Below, piece after piece: positions 12,601 to 22,138 of a DNA stretch of 64,000 nucleotides. The first letter of the stretch is position 1. Each line of letters starts with the position of its first letter. The stretch lies in contig JAFTKS010000012.1 of NCBI GenBank assembly GCA_017453125.1, positions 215,058 through 279,057 of the forward strand, read 5' to 3'. Source of the stretch: Clostridia bacterium (GTDB taxonomy: Bacteria > Bacillota > Clostridia > Christensenellales > UBA1242). Below the pieces are notes generated by a model, which ran no database searches, was not told the origin of the DNA, and saw only the letters and a list, made by a program, of their open reading frames with translations. Position numbers and translations under genes: made by a program.

Positions 12601-15600
12601 TGACTTAACATAATCTGCAATCTCAACACTATCACCAATAACAACATCTTTGATTTTAATCATTGGCGACTCTTCTGACGAAGTATCAAGTCTAGAAGAT
12701 GCACCGTGAGGAATTACAATAACACCATCTACAGCTCCAGCAAATAAAACATCTTCAACCTCAAAGTCTACAGTATCGAAAAGTAACTCACAAGTAGTCT
12801 TTTCAACAACACCCATAATAATGTCTGTAGCTGTAAAAGTAATACTAAATTCAGAACCGACTGCTGTCGCTACATCTTGACACAAATAATATGTCTTTTT
12901 GTTTTGACTATCTTTTAAATCATCTATATCTATGTAATTTACTTTTTGTCCGGTCTCATCTGCAATGTATACATAATCAATAGTTTTATCCGAATTCTGA
13001 GTTGGTTGACCATTTAAGATTTCGGTTATTCTAAACTGAATATCCTGGGCAAGATTTTTGTTATATGTTATATTCAATGCCTTTCTAACACCTTTGCCCA
13101 TAATGGTTTTTTGTTCGCCATCAAGGGTAACTTTGATATCAGGCAATTCTGCAATAGTAAGTTGACAGTCATAATAAACATCTTGCTTAACAACCTTATT
13201 TGAACTATCTACCATATATGAATTGATTGTCATATTAAGTGTTGATAAACTAATACCTTTCTCTACGTATACTTTTACAAAATATGTATTATTAAAATAG
13301 TTTTCTGTACTATAGTTAATACTTTGTTTTGCAAGTCTTAAGCCGTAGACATTATCTGTATCAATAATATCATAGGATACAACCTCAGAATATCCCAATA
13401 TATTATCAGACGCTTCAAGACCTGCAATAACTGCCTCTAATTGAGTCAATGTTACATAATCTTTGTACTGCTTATTGAGAGTAATTGTTATATAACTGCT
13501 ATTATTAAATTCTTCATCAAGTGTAATTTTAAGAAGTCCTGCTCTACCCGGTACAACGAACGAACTTTCATTCTCTTCTGGATATTCAATATCTGTTCCA
13601 TTGTTTGTCAATGCATTTTCGCCACTTGTATAGAAATTAACGAAAATTTCTTCAATTGTTTTTGGAACAATTTTTACAACAATGGCAGAAGACTTCGTTG
13701 AATTTGTTTCGGCAACAAACTGAACATTGAATGAAGTTGTATTCAAGTCAAACATATTAGCGTGCCTTCTGTAATATTCGCCATCAAAGCTAACAACTCC
13801 ATCTATAGAAATCTTATATGTATTTAGTCGTGACTGAGCATCTATATTTGTTTTAGTAATATATATATTATCAAATATTATATTAATAAGCGCATAATCA
13901 AATTCATAAGTGATATTACTACACTCGTAAATACCATTGTCAGCATCTATAACATCACATATAAATTCTTTGCCTCTTAGAGATAATCTAGACGAATATT
14001 TGTTTCCATTAATCTTTACATAAATGTCTTCAAGAATTGTAATTTTTGCAGTACCATTGTTTAAATCTTCTATTAAAATATTGGCTGTTTCTAGAATCAC
14101 ACCGAATGGAACGGTATTGAGAGCATCAATCTCAACGACCGTTTTTGTTACTTCCATTCCTCTCGCTCTAGCCCTTACTTCAAATGAATAAACCTTCTGC
14201 AAATCGTCTAATACAAACACATTATTGTCAAATTCGTATTCGACACCTGAATCTACTACTGAAGTATAAGTATCTTCATACTCATTATCATCAAGTAATA
14301 AATATGGAGTAATTGCAAATTTTACATATCCATGAGAAATGCCTGAAAGTTGGAAATCCCTTGAATCTATTTGGATAATGTTGTTGTAAGCAACTTCACT
14401 ATCATAAATGAATTCTTGGTCACCAATTTTGAACACACCATTTTGTCTAGCAGGTTCAAGAACGTTTCCGTCGCCATCTACAACCGCACTCTTAGTAGCG
14501 TCAAGTAGCTCTATAATTATTCCAAAATGAGAATTTGCAATGTACTTACTACCATACACACCATTAACAAGTTTCTTATCATTTAATCCCAATATTGTGT
14601 ATTTAGTTTTCTCATCAATGAATATATCATATAAAGTTTCGTTATTTACCATTGAATCTGTATTCGAATCTTCTAATATTGTTACTTTATTAGACCCCTC
14701 GTTATCCATAACAACATTAAAGTCATCAAGACCATCGACAACTACAATCGATATAGTTGTTTTTACTGACTTTGACACATAGCTTCTAATTGTAAGTGTT
14801 GCAAGGCCTGGTGCAACAGGATAAACTCTATTTCCAACAATTTTAATAACCTGTCCATTTGAGCCCTCAATGTATTCTAGTCTATCTCCTGCCCCACCTT
14901 TTAGTATAGAAGAATACACAGAGTCATCACCAAGTGCGCCATTTAATTTTAAATGGAAGTGAGGTACAGGCTCATTTGTGATTGACATTTGATAGAAATT
15001 CGAATCATTTTGACCAGTAAGTGATCTTTTCAAATACATCAATACTTGAACATATGTGACCTCTTCATTTGAGTCATTAAGTTTTGTATAAGATATATTA
15101 TATAAATCATCTTTTGGATTAATAGTAACACTAATGGATTCTGGAACAATGTCATACATTGCAACACCATCTTTAAGAATCAACGGATAAGCAATATTGA
15201 TTTGAGACTCTCCAGTTCCAATAGTTATAGTATTGAAATCTGAATGAATAAACCAATCAAATGAATTAATGCTTGCTGTTCCACTAGTAATATTAAAGCC
15301 CTTTTCATTGAAGACATTCTCAACAGTTGTGATAGTTGATGTGTCATAAATATACTGATATCCGGCATTTGCAACATAAGTTTTATCGCTATTTACAACC
15401 GCATAAGATTGAGTAACTCCACTTATATTATATTTTCCATCATTATACTTAGCACCATCTATTGTCCACATTCCATCAGCAACATCATTTTGAACATCTA
15501 CCAATTTAAATGAATCAACATAAATTCCTGAATTTGCTTGAGTTTCTTTAAATGAATGATTGATTAAATAACCAATACCATAAGAATTCGAGATATTAAT

Positions 15601-18600
15601 AGTTTTTGAATTATCAAGAAGTCCAACAATCATACCTTTGTTCATAACATCACTAGCAATTATATCTGCATCAAAGTATGATTTGTAAATTGTTACACCG
15701 CTAATATTTTTTCCAACAAGACCTCCAACAACGCCCGAATTTGCAAGAATATATATATTTCCACGATAAGAATTAATCTTCTCATCAGAAATTTTGGCAT
15801 TGTAGAAGTTTCTAATATAACTATAAGAAATTGTTCCTCCAGCATTTTCAAGACCAACAAGACCTCCAAACAACACTTGAGAACTTACTGCCGATACAAA
15901 CACATTTGCTTTCTGTGTCCAAGAATAACCTTCACCTATATCAACAAAATGCATTGATACATTGTTCAAAGCATATCCTTGAGTATCATTGGTTGAACCA
16001 AGAACTCCACCTATGATTAAGTCGTCACCATTGTCAATATTTTCATTTATGTTCACAACTATTTTAGGACTAACAACTATTGAATTCAATTCGACCGTAC
16101 CATTAGCCAATACTGAACCCACAACTCCACCAATTGTTGCTCTTACTGTAGAAGTAATTAATGACACAACCTCAGAGTCTAATATTCTTGAATTGTTGAT
16201 TGTTCCAACCAATCCACCAATTATATTATTCGAAACAGAACTTATCTCGGTTTCGCCAACATTATTTTTTCCAGCAATATCAATTGATACATTTGCGTTT
16301 TCTGGACTAATAGATATACCTGCCTTATATTTACCTGGCACTCCACTAATTATAGTATTATTTGTTGCATAACCAATCATTCCACCAACAGAAATATCAG
16401 CATTTCCATCGTTTCTAATCACATTAATATTTCCAGCAACAGAACAATTATAAATTTTTGCCCCAGCACTCTTTCCAACCAACAAGCCCACATTAACATT
16501 TGGTACAGACTCGTCAATATTAACAACTACATTGAAACCTTCTATGGTAATATTGCTAAATAATGCGTAATCGTCTACATAATCAAATAATCCAAAATGT
16601 ACATCTTGTGCGTTTCCTGTAATGTTTTTATTTACATTGAGATTATAAATTGTGTTGTAGGTTACAATTTCTTGATTATTCTTAACAAACGAATGTGCTC
16701 CACTAAGAGAGAAAGTTTTCAACTTATCTTTAGCATTATCTTTTGACACAACAAGTCCAAGGACTTCCGATTCGTGACCAGACAAATTCAAATCTCTTGT
16801 CAAGACATAATGGAAATAATTTCCAGAATTAACGTCAGATACCAATTCTTTGTAATCTGTTACGTTTCTTATTTCGAAAGGACTATTTTCAGAACCATCT
16901 GCCGTTGTGATTCTAAACGACCTTAGCAAATTCGTAGAACTGCTATACAAATCGTACACATCATAATTATTAACTTTTTTTGCTGTCGAAATATTATCTT
17001 TTGTTGTCACAACAACGTTCATTGTCTTATTTATATTAGACACTGATGCATCTGGAGTAACTATAATGCGCCCACTATTTTTTGTAGTACTTGCTTTAAT
17101 AGAAATATCATAAACAGACTTTTGATATTCTAAGAGTTCCTGTTTACCATTGATAGTCTCATAATAACCTATAAACAAATCTTTGTTAACTGCCAAGTCA
17201 TTATCAATTGTATATTCAATTACATAATTTTCTTTATCAATTGTAGAATTTCTGGACTCAAAATACACACCATCTTCTTCTACGTCTAGACTAATTTCTC
17301 CAACTCTTTCTGCAAAGAAGGAACTGATTTTTACAGAATTTATGTTTTGAAGTTTATCAAATTGATTGATGTAAATATTAATTACAAATTCAATCTTGTT
17401 TCTATAGATGATATTTCTTAGTGCAGAATTGATTTGATCTGTACTGGTTGCGTCACCATATTTTTGCAACCATCCCAATAGTGTCTCATCACTATCATCA
17501 GCTATTAATCTATTGTTCACAATACATACGCATTGCTCATTTTTTGCATCAACTTCAAATAAGTCTCTATAATAAACATATCTAGGCTCCACAGACGCAT
17601 CTGTTGATGAGAAATAAATTGGATTACCATTTTCATCTACAATCTTTTCATTCAACTGAGTCTCATAATCAAACATTAATTCTACAGGAGACCAATTACC
17701 TTCTGACACTGTATTCCATTCAGCACCTAGATCATTTCTATTTGGAAGGAATGTAGACATTATGGTATGCATTGAAAGATCTTTACTATAATGTCCAAGA
17801 GAACGTTCTAGATACATATCAACAGCTTTTGGAGATGTAACCTCTACACCTTCTAGCGGTTCATAAATAAACAAATTAATAGTATGCTCTTTAACAAAAT
17901 AGTCTTTTACATATCTACCACTCTCATCCATCGTTTCATATGGTGCAACATAAGATATATCAACCTTGATTGGTTGCATTTTCTCAGTGATTTCAGAGAA
18001 TGTAGTTATAATTCCTTTACTATAAGAAGCATAATATGGATTACTAATTCGAACGGTCACCCTGTCGGTAATATCATATTTAACAATTTCTTTTCCCGAA
18101 TCGGTATTTTTAATTCTATAGTCATAGAACGAAATTGCTTGTTTGTTGTTTATGATTGTATATAAATATTTAACAGACGAATAAGAATAATCTGAAAGAT
18201 TTGTTTCGTTTTCATAATAAGATGCCAACGTATATAGTGTTGATTGTTTTCTATGATCAATCTTTTGAACACCAGTTGGATCTACAGTAGTATAGTACAA
18301 GAATCCTGAACTATACTGATCAACATCACAACCTAGTTCTGGAGATTCTTCACCACCTTCCCCTGCAGTTGTATAAGAATAAATAGTTGGAATATATGTG
18401 CCTACCTCTACAGAATTAACAAGTCCATTTGTTGTCTGAATTGTAACATTAGTTGTACCAACCTCAGCATCTTTTAAAGGTTTTACATATAGACTAACAA
18501 CATCGTTTTCTACATCGTAATAATCATAGACTTTGATCAAATTCTCATTATAGGTAATGCTACTTATACATTTTTCGTAAGATTGACCAACAGGCAAATC

Positions 18601-20514
18601 CCATAATTTAAAGCCGTCAAGATTTTCGTCAGCAACACCACTATAACAATATGCCTCGTTGTCTAGATTCAAATCATACCTATTTCTATCAAAGGCAATT
18701 TTTTCAACACCATTTTCAAAGGTAACATTGATTGGGAATTTCAACAAAGAATTTGTGAAGTACTTTGCTTTGATCTCGCTAGAGTAACTACTATGTGCCA
18801 TCGAATAGGTTATTCCAACATAGAACGAAATAGACTCATCTGGAATTGCTTGCAAATTATGCTTTAAAAAGAATGTATCTTGATTATTAAAGTTTGTATA
18901 ATTCGAGTACTCCTGATCATCTTTTGAGGAATATACAACATCAGAACTATCAAAATAAGCAAGAGTTCCTTCAACGCCCGTTCCACTCTTACGCAAAACA
19001 ACTTCATTTGCATATTGCTTATTAGCCTCATCAAGCATTACAAAGAACTTGAATGGACCATTAACCGAAATGGCAAACTTTGCACCAAAAACACTTCTTG
19101 GATATGTATTATACACAACGGCATTATAACCAGCCTCATCGACAACGTCGGAATCATTGACAACAACGCTTAATGGCTTTTTGTTGATAGTAATTGAAGA
19201 AGGTATACTCATAACCTCAAAATTTACAACAACTTCCCTATCAAATTTTCCAGGATAATCTTTGTGCTCTATTATAAAGTTCTGAGTATATTTTCCCGCC
19301 GAAAGCGACTGAACATTGAACAAACTTCCCGTTCCAATCATTGAGATATTAACAGGGTCATCTTTTTGAGGAGCTTCATTATCAGCAATAACAACACGAT
19401 AGTCATTAGCCAAACTAGAAGGAACACCATCAATTGCTACACCCTTCAAAGAGAAACTAAGGTCTCTTTTTGTAAAATATGACAATTCGTCAGAAGTGAG
19501 AGTCCCTCCCTTGTAATCGTTATCAATCAAAACAACATTATAATCACCATTCGTATCAGTATTGAGAGTAACCATTTGATTTGTGTCTTTCAAATTCATC
19601 AATAGATCAACAGATTCAATACCCGGAACTACTTCGATATCCAAATACTTGTGACTAATGCTAGGATTCTCACTAACAGCCTTAATTGTTACACAATCAT
19701 AACTAACAACCCCACCACCAACAAGGGTTTCCTCAACAACCTGAGGATAAATCGCAGGAATTTTTTGCCCCAAATCATCAAGAGCATATTCTCCACTATC
19801 GGTCATAAAATATGGATAAACCTTAAGAACCTGTCTGCCATAGTTGTCCACCACAACATCAGCATACTTATAGTATTTATAAGGCTCAAAATCCGATTCA
19901 AAAGTATAAGAGCCATTTTTATCTGTAATTATATATTCTCCATCACCAGTCGACAATTTTGGCACAACTACAGAATACGTCATTGCCTTTTGGGTGGTAT
20001 TAACAGGACTATAGTCTACAAGACCATCAAGTTCATCAAGAACAACTTCATAGCCTTGAGCAATAGCATCTAATCTTTCAGACTTTAATGAGAAAGAATT
20101 CAACATAAGCCCGATATTGAAGTCTATCGCCTGAGTTTTGTTTCCCTCCATAGTCTTCAGAACCAGCGTAAATTTACCTGTTGACAAATGAGACAAAGGT
20201 TGAGCAGTAACTCTAGTAACACCGTTTCCCTTGTATTCAAGAACAGGTTGAGTAAGATAACCTTCCCAACCACTTACAAGCACTGAAGGATACTCTTTTA
20301 TACCAGAAATTTTAACCTCAAAATCAACCATTGCGTCAGAATAATCATAAGAAATATTCTCACCCAAACCCGATTGTTTGATCAACAACTCCTGTACGCC
20401 TTCTATATTAGATGTAAACTGCATCTTTGCATAAGGATCGGAAGAACACCCCAATACCCCAAACAAAGAGATTATCATCATACATAATATTGCTAAAGTC
20501 AACTTTTTTCTCAT
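6694..20514 (-). CDS. Giant GLUG-repeat surface lipoprotein (4,606 aa)
   Basis: The chosen start is the ATG at 20514, preceded by GGAG 8 bases upstream; it opens the signal MRKKLTLAILCMMIISLFGV and lipobox VLGC. The mature protein is a lipid-anchored surface protein. It alternates two kinds of region. Long beta-sandwich-like stretches cover about residues 25-1,200 and 1,790-2,770. GLUG blocks with GGLVG, GGVVG and GGIVG signatures cover about 1,215-1,680, 2,780-3,240, 3,275-4,050 and 4,055 to the end. Each block starts with a leader of the type 'NxxELxxxxxGNYxLxxDI'. Such repeats are predicted to form right-handed beta-solenoids and are common in bacterial adhesins; that role here is inference. 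The frame ends at a TAA that is followed in frame by another 672 open codons, so this product is probably truncated. Confidence 0.9.
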   Translation of the reverse strand: MRKKLTLAILCMMIISLFGVLGCSSDPYAKMQFTSNIEGVQELLIKQSGLGENISYDYSDAMVDFEVKISGIKEYPSVLVSGWEGYLTQPVLEYKGNGVTRVTAQPLSHLSTGKFTLVLKTMEGNKTQAIDFNIGLMLNSFSLKSERLDAIAQGYEVVLDELDGLVDYSPVNTTQKAMTYSVVVPKLSTGDGEYIITDKNGSYTFESDFEPYKYYKYADVVVDNYGRQVLKVYPYFMTDSGEYALDDLGQKIPAIYPQVVEETLVGGGVVSYDCVTIKAVSENPSISHKYLDIEVVPGIESVDLLMNLKDTNQMVTLNTDTNGDYNVVLIDNDYKGGTLTSDELSYFTKRDLSFSLKGVAIDGVPSSLANDYRVVIADNEAPQKDDPVNISMIGTGSLFNVQSLSAGKYTQNFIIEHKDYPGKFDREVVVNFEVMSIPSSITINKKPLSVVVNDSDVVDEAGYNAVVYNTYPRSVFGAKFAISVNGPFKFFVMLDEANKQYANEVVLRKSGTGVEGTLAYFDSSDVVYSSKDDQEYSNYTNFNNQDTFFLKHNLQAIPDESISFYVGITYSMAHSSYSSEIKAKYFTNSLLKFPINVTFENGVEKIAFDRNRYDLNLDNEAYCYSGVADENLDGFKLWDLPVGQSYEKCISSITYNENLIKVYDYYDVENDVVSLYVKPLKDAEVGTTNVTIQTTNGLVNSVEVGTYIPTIYSYTTAGEGGEESPELGCDVDQYSSGFLYYTTVDPTGVQKIDHRKQSTLYTLASYYENETNLSDYSYSSVKYLYTIINNKQAISFYDYRIKNTDSGKEIVKYDITDRVTVRISNPYYASYSKGIITTFSEITEKMQPIKVDISYVAPYETMDESGRYVKDYFVKEHTINLFIYEPLEGVEVTSPKAVDMYLERSLGHYSKDLSMHTIMSTFLPNRNDLGAEWNTVSEGNWSPVELMFDYETQLNEKIVDENGNPIYFSSTDASVEPRYVYYRDLFEVDAKNEQCVCIVNNRLIADDSDETLLGWLQKYGDATSTDQINSALRNIIYRNKIEFVINIYINQFDKLQNINSVKISSFFAERVGEISLDVEEDGVYFESRNSTIDKENYVIEYTIDNDLAVNKDLFIGYYETINGKQELLEYQKSVYDISIKASTTKNSGRIIVTPDASVSNINKTMNVVVTTKDNISTAKKVNNYDVYDLYSSSTNLLRSFRITTADGSENSPFEIRNVTDYKELVSDVNSGNYFHYVLTRDLNLSGHESEVLGLVVSKDNAKDKLKTFSLSGAHSFVKNNQEIVTYNTIYNLNVNKNITGNAQDVHFGLFDYVDDYALFSNITIEGFNVVVNIDESVPNVNVGLLVGKSAGAKIYNCSVAGNINVIRNDGNADISVGGMIGYATNNTIISGVPGKYKAGISISPENANVSIDIAGKNNVGETEISSVSNNIIGGLVGTINNSRILDSEVVSLITSTVRATIGGVVGSVLANGTVELNSIVVSPKIVVNINENIDNGDDLIIGGVLGSTNDTQGYALNNVSMHFVDIGEGYSWTQKANVFVSAVSSQVLFGGLVGLENAGGTISYSYIRNFYNAKISDEKINSYRGNIYILANSGVVGGLVGKNISGVTIYKSYFDADIIASDVMNKGMIVGLLDNSKTINISNSYGIGYLINHSFKETQANSGIYVDSFKLVDVQNDVADGMWTIDGAKYNDGKYNISGVTQSYAVVNSDKTYVANAGYQYIYDTSTITTVENVFNEKGFNITSGTASINSFDWFIHSDFNTITIGTGESQINIAYPLILKDGVAMYDIVPESISVTINPKDDLYNISYTKLNDSNEEVTYVQVLMYLKRSLTGQNDSNFYQMSITNEPVPHFHLKLNGALGDDSVYSSILKGGAGDRLEYIEGSNGQVIKIVGNRVYPVAPGLATLTIRSYVSKSVKTTISIVVVDGLDDFNVVMDNEGSNKVTILEDSNTDSMVNNETLYDIFIDEKTKYTILGLNDKKLVNGVYGSKYIANSHFGIIIELLDATKSAVVDGDGNVLEPARQNGVFKIGDQEFIYDSEVAYNNIIQIDSRDFQLSGISHGYVKFAITPYLLLDDNEYEDTYTSVVDSGVEYEFDNNVFVLDDLQKVYSFEVRARARGMEVTKTVVEIDALNTVPFGVILETANILIEDLNNGTAKITILEDIYVKINGNKYSSRLSLRGKEFICDVIDADNGIYECSNITYEFDYALINIIFDNIYITKTNIDAQSRLNTYKISIDGVVSFDGEYYRRHANMFDLNTTSFNVQFVAETNSTKSSAIVVKIVPKTIEEIFVNFYTSGENALTNNGTDIEYPEENESSFVVPGRAGLLKITLDEEFNNSSYITITLNKQYKDYVTLTQLEAVIAGLEASDNILGYSEVVSYDIIDTDNVYGLRLAKQSINYSTENYFNNTYFVKVYVEKGISLSTLNMTINSYMVDSSNKVVKQDVYYDCQLTIAELPDIKVTLDGEQKTIMGKGVRKALNITYNKNLAQDIQFRITEILNGQPTQNSDKTIDYVYIADETGQKVNYIDIDDLKDSQNKKTYYLCQDVATAVGSEFSITFTATDIIMGVVEKTTCELLFDTVDFEVEDVLFAGAVDGVIVIPHGASSRLDTSSEESPMIKIKDVVIGDSVEIADYVKSLYVEDTKNGLMGAVIAAQYGMAGTAVTANKVVDGNVENVTYSYDANHLYYRVGVDDDNQPIYEKMSNGVYDGITLSQDVKQVDNIKYFFYEVKGSAIGDSTRIQLDVDYCYEDGKFSIGNNAKVVYTIIKNLQIVVKDNSTYDHPTPIEDQAQLLKYCGVDGNYILLNDITLVNWVPQKALFSSLDGNGYVIKIQSFDLSGFRGKTNQNVGIFSEISENTLLKNITIDVSDLLISELKMSDNISYMKASTKNSYVYKTEGVDLGYSNGVNFGILAGKNNGAITNAKIISTKDTSDKSVSTNKYLHIQTTLGFEGDNLYVSNIGGIVGVNSVTGAITNSFVGVNISNEDNGEYYITNVNVSDKSGEQNNEYDELQETRIYPFVLAGGTNIGGIACTNEGTISNVYNKGMGVYNPYPKVENSATAGLVTYNKSGLMTSTFVESVKFNADGKAYDDEFRIESTGCVGGLVYENNAKIENSYVNASLQTLSSFLGGFVFKNTSAAVVSNSYVTTLAKITSTTGQFTGIIDDVVQNEGTYNNCYYTINTENGEFANINEKAVAIDSKTNPFDQTITWKGFSFVFGKTEGGIWSVEEGGMPKLATTLTDTISFRKLTNIQRDVDGQTGVRYDYEYDNRAYLGTKQNPLIVEKAENFAKYIIDNSYSYDGNPYNMAFGYRSGEDSTRFVRIVNNLDFTDESTANVYNKTYLYMISFCGVLDGNGMSFTNLNIETDTNGLKNFGLFAQIGHENTSSNAVVKNLNISVASYSSGGDKTERAGILAGTIVNANIVNVDIDGGNNNIFAAYMVGGLAGLVYSTNGSPLTINDVDIKDVHIAAVHNSLGGSITAMSEDMSEYFLNSFSLLEDGVQSENGYSFNSLYDSSNKKTLITGLNGVEQGKGYENKVSYVGGVAGVIVANNYNREVTMEQSAYENYRTKTDESTINNIVVQGEIYISTAENAGGLFGYIGENTLIKNSKFIVSQGQLLKASNNSGGIVGEHHGILEQCTIAYSDEEQAEYDSTIVGNKTTNGDYFLFDLDSDQGTFYTVSIGGIAGYSENGVIIDSYAKINVTKELAFVAGGIVGYSRGNNYLGFVYHTGTVFAQDIIGGIIGFQVNDYGSNQITNRLFMDNVVSLANWNDSSELNFRNEVTIRLYNNTKFLYSNGEAYYNYYFKLPEVGNAQIQFKEDITKTENDTTKVLLSVTDAETRYRNTHNKYYIGSVIGKALLKSGYNKFYDGDVSTPNYQVFANQDILTDLYSSATKNVFSTTLGVIDSSEGSIESGKRYDDYFKQLIDISDSGETSLKSYSYRIAYSATNGVDEDRLNVYEMKTTTTNNSDYLDRFSYAQTFTAQEYVEQILGSAYKIDGVNSITTRNIFTSGYNVGDRFKTASGDSGQFVISAAVNADGNTINIWDVEDLLPTYSTDIDKAVQNIDSAESLSHAFMNGVAGQVFRINKNISLDISSTSKYIEYFGGVKASFVGVDTDESQEGIQKPKITITLNDGSSVATIFNMFTGALLQSIDFDIQVNKTDFTNAKIDMESYGILANTLESVYINDCKFTIALDSSFIADCKLTDKVFKAKNVGVLFGSINNSTLINSEFDISVLGVVIIENEKIENFGIFAGQMNSTTFDSCAVDIAVNGTLFTNSAETMNFGGVAGALNNSKFHISAMDLGTISIVDNESNEVDGDKIIKAYTRNIGGMFGYAKNSNIVGNVVEQQIENKKINIEYQANYSIEKVNIANVIGQSSGSKVNDYIASSDSGVVVTSSATATINAVNVASIIGYDKGYSAVGSNGVVGSYSKIDTTGIQTLNLAVGGIVGASTNSNNLMQNTFFDGELTIENTQTGIQKSTQVFDEKGNPVKDSNGNIQYNTVYTSANTYIGSVLGFAEGGVSIENTIGAGTIDLKNIAVHSETSPVLVGIGGLVGGSAQRLELNNFVAITEINNNSGNDFKTMYISGILGYNAGVFDATEGYSYV

Positions 20515-20700
20515 TTTCCATTCTCCATCAAATTTCAGCAAATTAATCTATTCTTAGTATTTTACAAAAAAAATAAAATATCAAAAGAATATATATAAAT
20601 ATATATACTAAATACATTTTAAAGAGTTTGTCGAAAAAAGTCAAACAAATACACACACCAAAAGCAACTTTTTAAATAAATTTCAAATATTAAAAAAACA

Positions 20701-20729
20701 TTGCGAACAAAGAGTCAATGTGCTAAAAT
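20701..20729 (+). promoter_or_regulatory. Promoter of the ttcA-like gene
   Basis: TTGCGA, 17-base spacer, TAAAAT, about 28 bases upstream of the start codon. A good sigma-A-type match located between two divergently transcribed genes. Confidence 0.6.
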
Positions 20730-20757
20730 ATACGTAATAAAACACCTAGGAGAACCA

Positions 20758-21498
20758 ATGAAAAGAATATTAAGTCAAATGCGAAGAGCAATCGACGAAT
20801 ACAAACTTATAGAAGACGGAGACAAAATTGCTGTAGGCATATCTGGAGGCAAAGACAGCCTAGTTTTACTAAAAGCACTTGCTATGTATAAACGCTTTTC
20901 TCCGCAAAAATTTGAGCTCGTCGCAATAACCATAGATATGTTTGCCGGAAAATCAGATTTCTCCGAAATAAAGGCATTATGTGAAGAATTAGATGTCAAT
21001 TATCACATCGTAAATTCAGACATTTATCAGATAGTTTTTGAAGAAAGAAAAGAATCAAACCCCTGTAGTCTTTGTGCAAAACTTAGAAGAGGAATGTTAA
21101 ACACTACTGCAATTGAACTAGGCTGTAACAAATTAGCTCTAGGACATACTTCGGACGACGTTATTCACACATTTTTATTGAGCTTATTCTACGAAGGCAG
21201 GCTTAGTTCCTTCCTTCCAAAATTATATATGGATAGAACAGGAATGACTGTAATTCGCCCACTCGTCCTTACCGACGAACACGATATTTTAGCAGTATCA
21301 AAACACCTACCCGTAAAGAAAAGCAATTGCCCAGCTGACAAACAAACCAAAAGAGAATATACCAAAGACCTGATCAAACACATTCAGAAAGAAATTCCAT
21401 TTGCAAAAGATAGAATTTTTTCTGCAATAACACACCCAGAAAGATACAATCTTTTCGACAAAGCATATCAAGACAAGTCATTTTGGAATAAAAAATAA
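20758..21498 (+). CDS. PP-loop ATPase of the TtcA family (tRNA 2-thiocytidine synthetase-like)
   Basis: 246 residues; the start at 20758 has AGGAGA 6 bases upstream. The PP-loop SGGKDS sits at about residue 30 and binds ATP for adenylation. The CSLC pair followed by KLRRGML and the KLALGHTSDD segment are the family's characteristic core. In TtcA proteins the paired cysteines hold an iron-sulfur cluster and the enzyme thiolates cytidine 32 of certain tRNAs. This protein is shorter than the E. coli enzyme, and its later part carries a single Cys (NCPADKQ) instead of the usual CNLC. Its exact substrate, or whether it is another member of the group, is therefore open. It is monocistronic, with its own promoter and a terminator shared with spoIIID. 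Confidence 0.8.
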   Translation: MKRILSQMRRAIDEYKLIEDGDKIAVGISGGKDSLVLLKALAMYKRFSPQKFELVAITIDMFAGKSDFSEIKALCEELDVNYHIVNSDIYQIVFEERKESNPCSLCAKLRRGMLNTTAIELGCNKLALGHTSDDVIHTFLLSLFYEGRLSSFLPKLYMDRTGMTVIRPLVLTDEHDILAVSKHLPVKKSNCPADKQTKREYTKDLIKHIQKEIPFAKDRIFSAITHPERYNLFDKAYQDKSFWNKK

Positions 21499-21501
21499 AA
21501 A

Positions 21502-21526
21502 AGCACCTTTAAAAGGTGTTTTTTTC
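21502..21526. terminator. Bidirectional terminator between ttcA-like gene and spoIIID
   Basis: CACCTT / AAGGTG stem with a tiny loop. It is flanked by A-runs on the left and T-runs on the right, so it works for both convergent genes. Confidence 0.8.
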
Positions 21527-21794
21527 AACTTTGAATAGTACCTTGTTTTAACGACCTGAGTCTAAAATACTTCAATCTTGTAGCACAACCACCACGAATA
21601 TGTTTCTCAGCAAAGTTCCTCCTCAACAATCCACAAACTTGATAATATAAAAATTTGTTAGTTGTTCTTAATTTTTTTGATAAATCATTATGAACCGTGC
21701 TTTTACTTACGCCAAATACTTCAGCGCATTTTCTGATTGTAGAACAATTATCAATTATAAAAATAGCAAATTGCTCTTCTCTCTTTCTCATCAC
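21525..21794 (-). CDS. spoIIID: Sporulation transcription factor SpoIIID
   Basis: 89 residues, the usual length. The helix-turn-helix CAEVFGVSKSTVHNDLSKKL and the C-terminal basic stretch (HIRGGCATRLKYF, positions about 65-77) match the SpoIIID family closely. SpoIIID acts in the mother cell, activating and repressing sigma-E-dependent genes during endospore formation. The start has AAGGAG five bases upstream of the first of two adjacent ATGs. The C-terminus (SLKQGTIQS) is not conserved. The gene lies two genes from a SpoIIQ-like gene, a link known from many spore-formers, but here acpP intervenes. It supports the view that the organism forms endospores. Confidence 0.93.
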   Translation of the reverse strand: MMRKREEQFAIFIIDNCSTIRKCAEVFGVSKSTVHNDLSKKLRTTNKFLYYQVCGLLRRNFAEKHIRGGCATRLKYFRLRSLKQGTIQS

Positions 21795-21852
21795 ATCTCC
21801 TTAAATCTTCATATAAGAAAATATGACAAGTTTCTACACTTTATGCAGAAAA

Positions 21853-21896
21853 CAAACAAAAACCTTCAAACTTTAACAAAAGTATGAAGGTTTTTT
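21853..21896 (-). terminator. Terminator of acpP
   Basis: 11-bp stem AAAAACCTTCA / TGAAGGTTTTT directly after the acpP stop codon, followed on the minus strand by a T-rich run. It separates acpP from spoIIID. Confidence 0.85.
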
Positions 21897-21898
21897 AA

Positions 21899-22138
21899 TT
21901 ACTTATCTTTTTTTGCTTTGCTATCAATTAATTTTACAATATCACCAACAGTTTTTAGCTCAACACTTTCTTCGTCAGTAACAGTAATATTAAATTCATC
22001 TTCAAGAACCATTAACATTTCTACAACATCCAACGAATCGGCTCCCAAATCCTCAATTACTCTACTTTTTAAATCTACACTTTCTGGAGCAATATTTAAT
22101 TGCTCAGACAACAATTTTTTTACTTTTTCAAAAGACAT
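21899..22138 (-). CDS. acpP: Acyl carrier protein
   Basis: 79 residues. The motif GADSLDVVEM contains the serine that receives 4'-phosphopantetheine; the rest is the acidic four-helix pattern of type II fatty-acid ACP. It carries growing acyl chains as thioesters in the cytosol. AGGGAG precedes the ATG. It is unusual to find this gene alone between spoIIID and a spoIIQ-like gene instead of with fab or plsX genes. It may be the housekeeping ACP or a second copy dedicated to another process; the window cannot decide. Confidence 0.95.
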   Translation of the reverse strand: MSFEKVKKLLSEQLNIAPESVDLKSRVIEDLGADSLDVVEMLMVLEDEFNITVTDEESVELKTVGDIVKLIDSKAKKDK

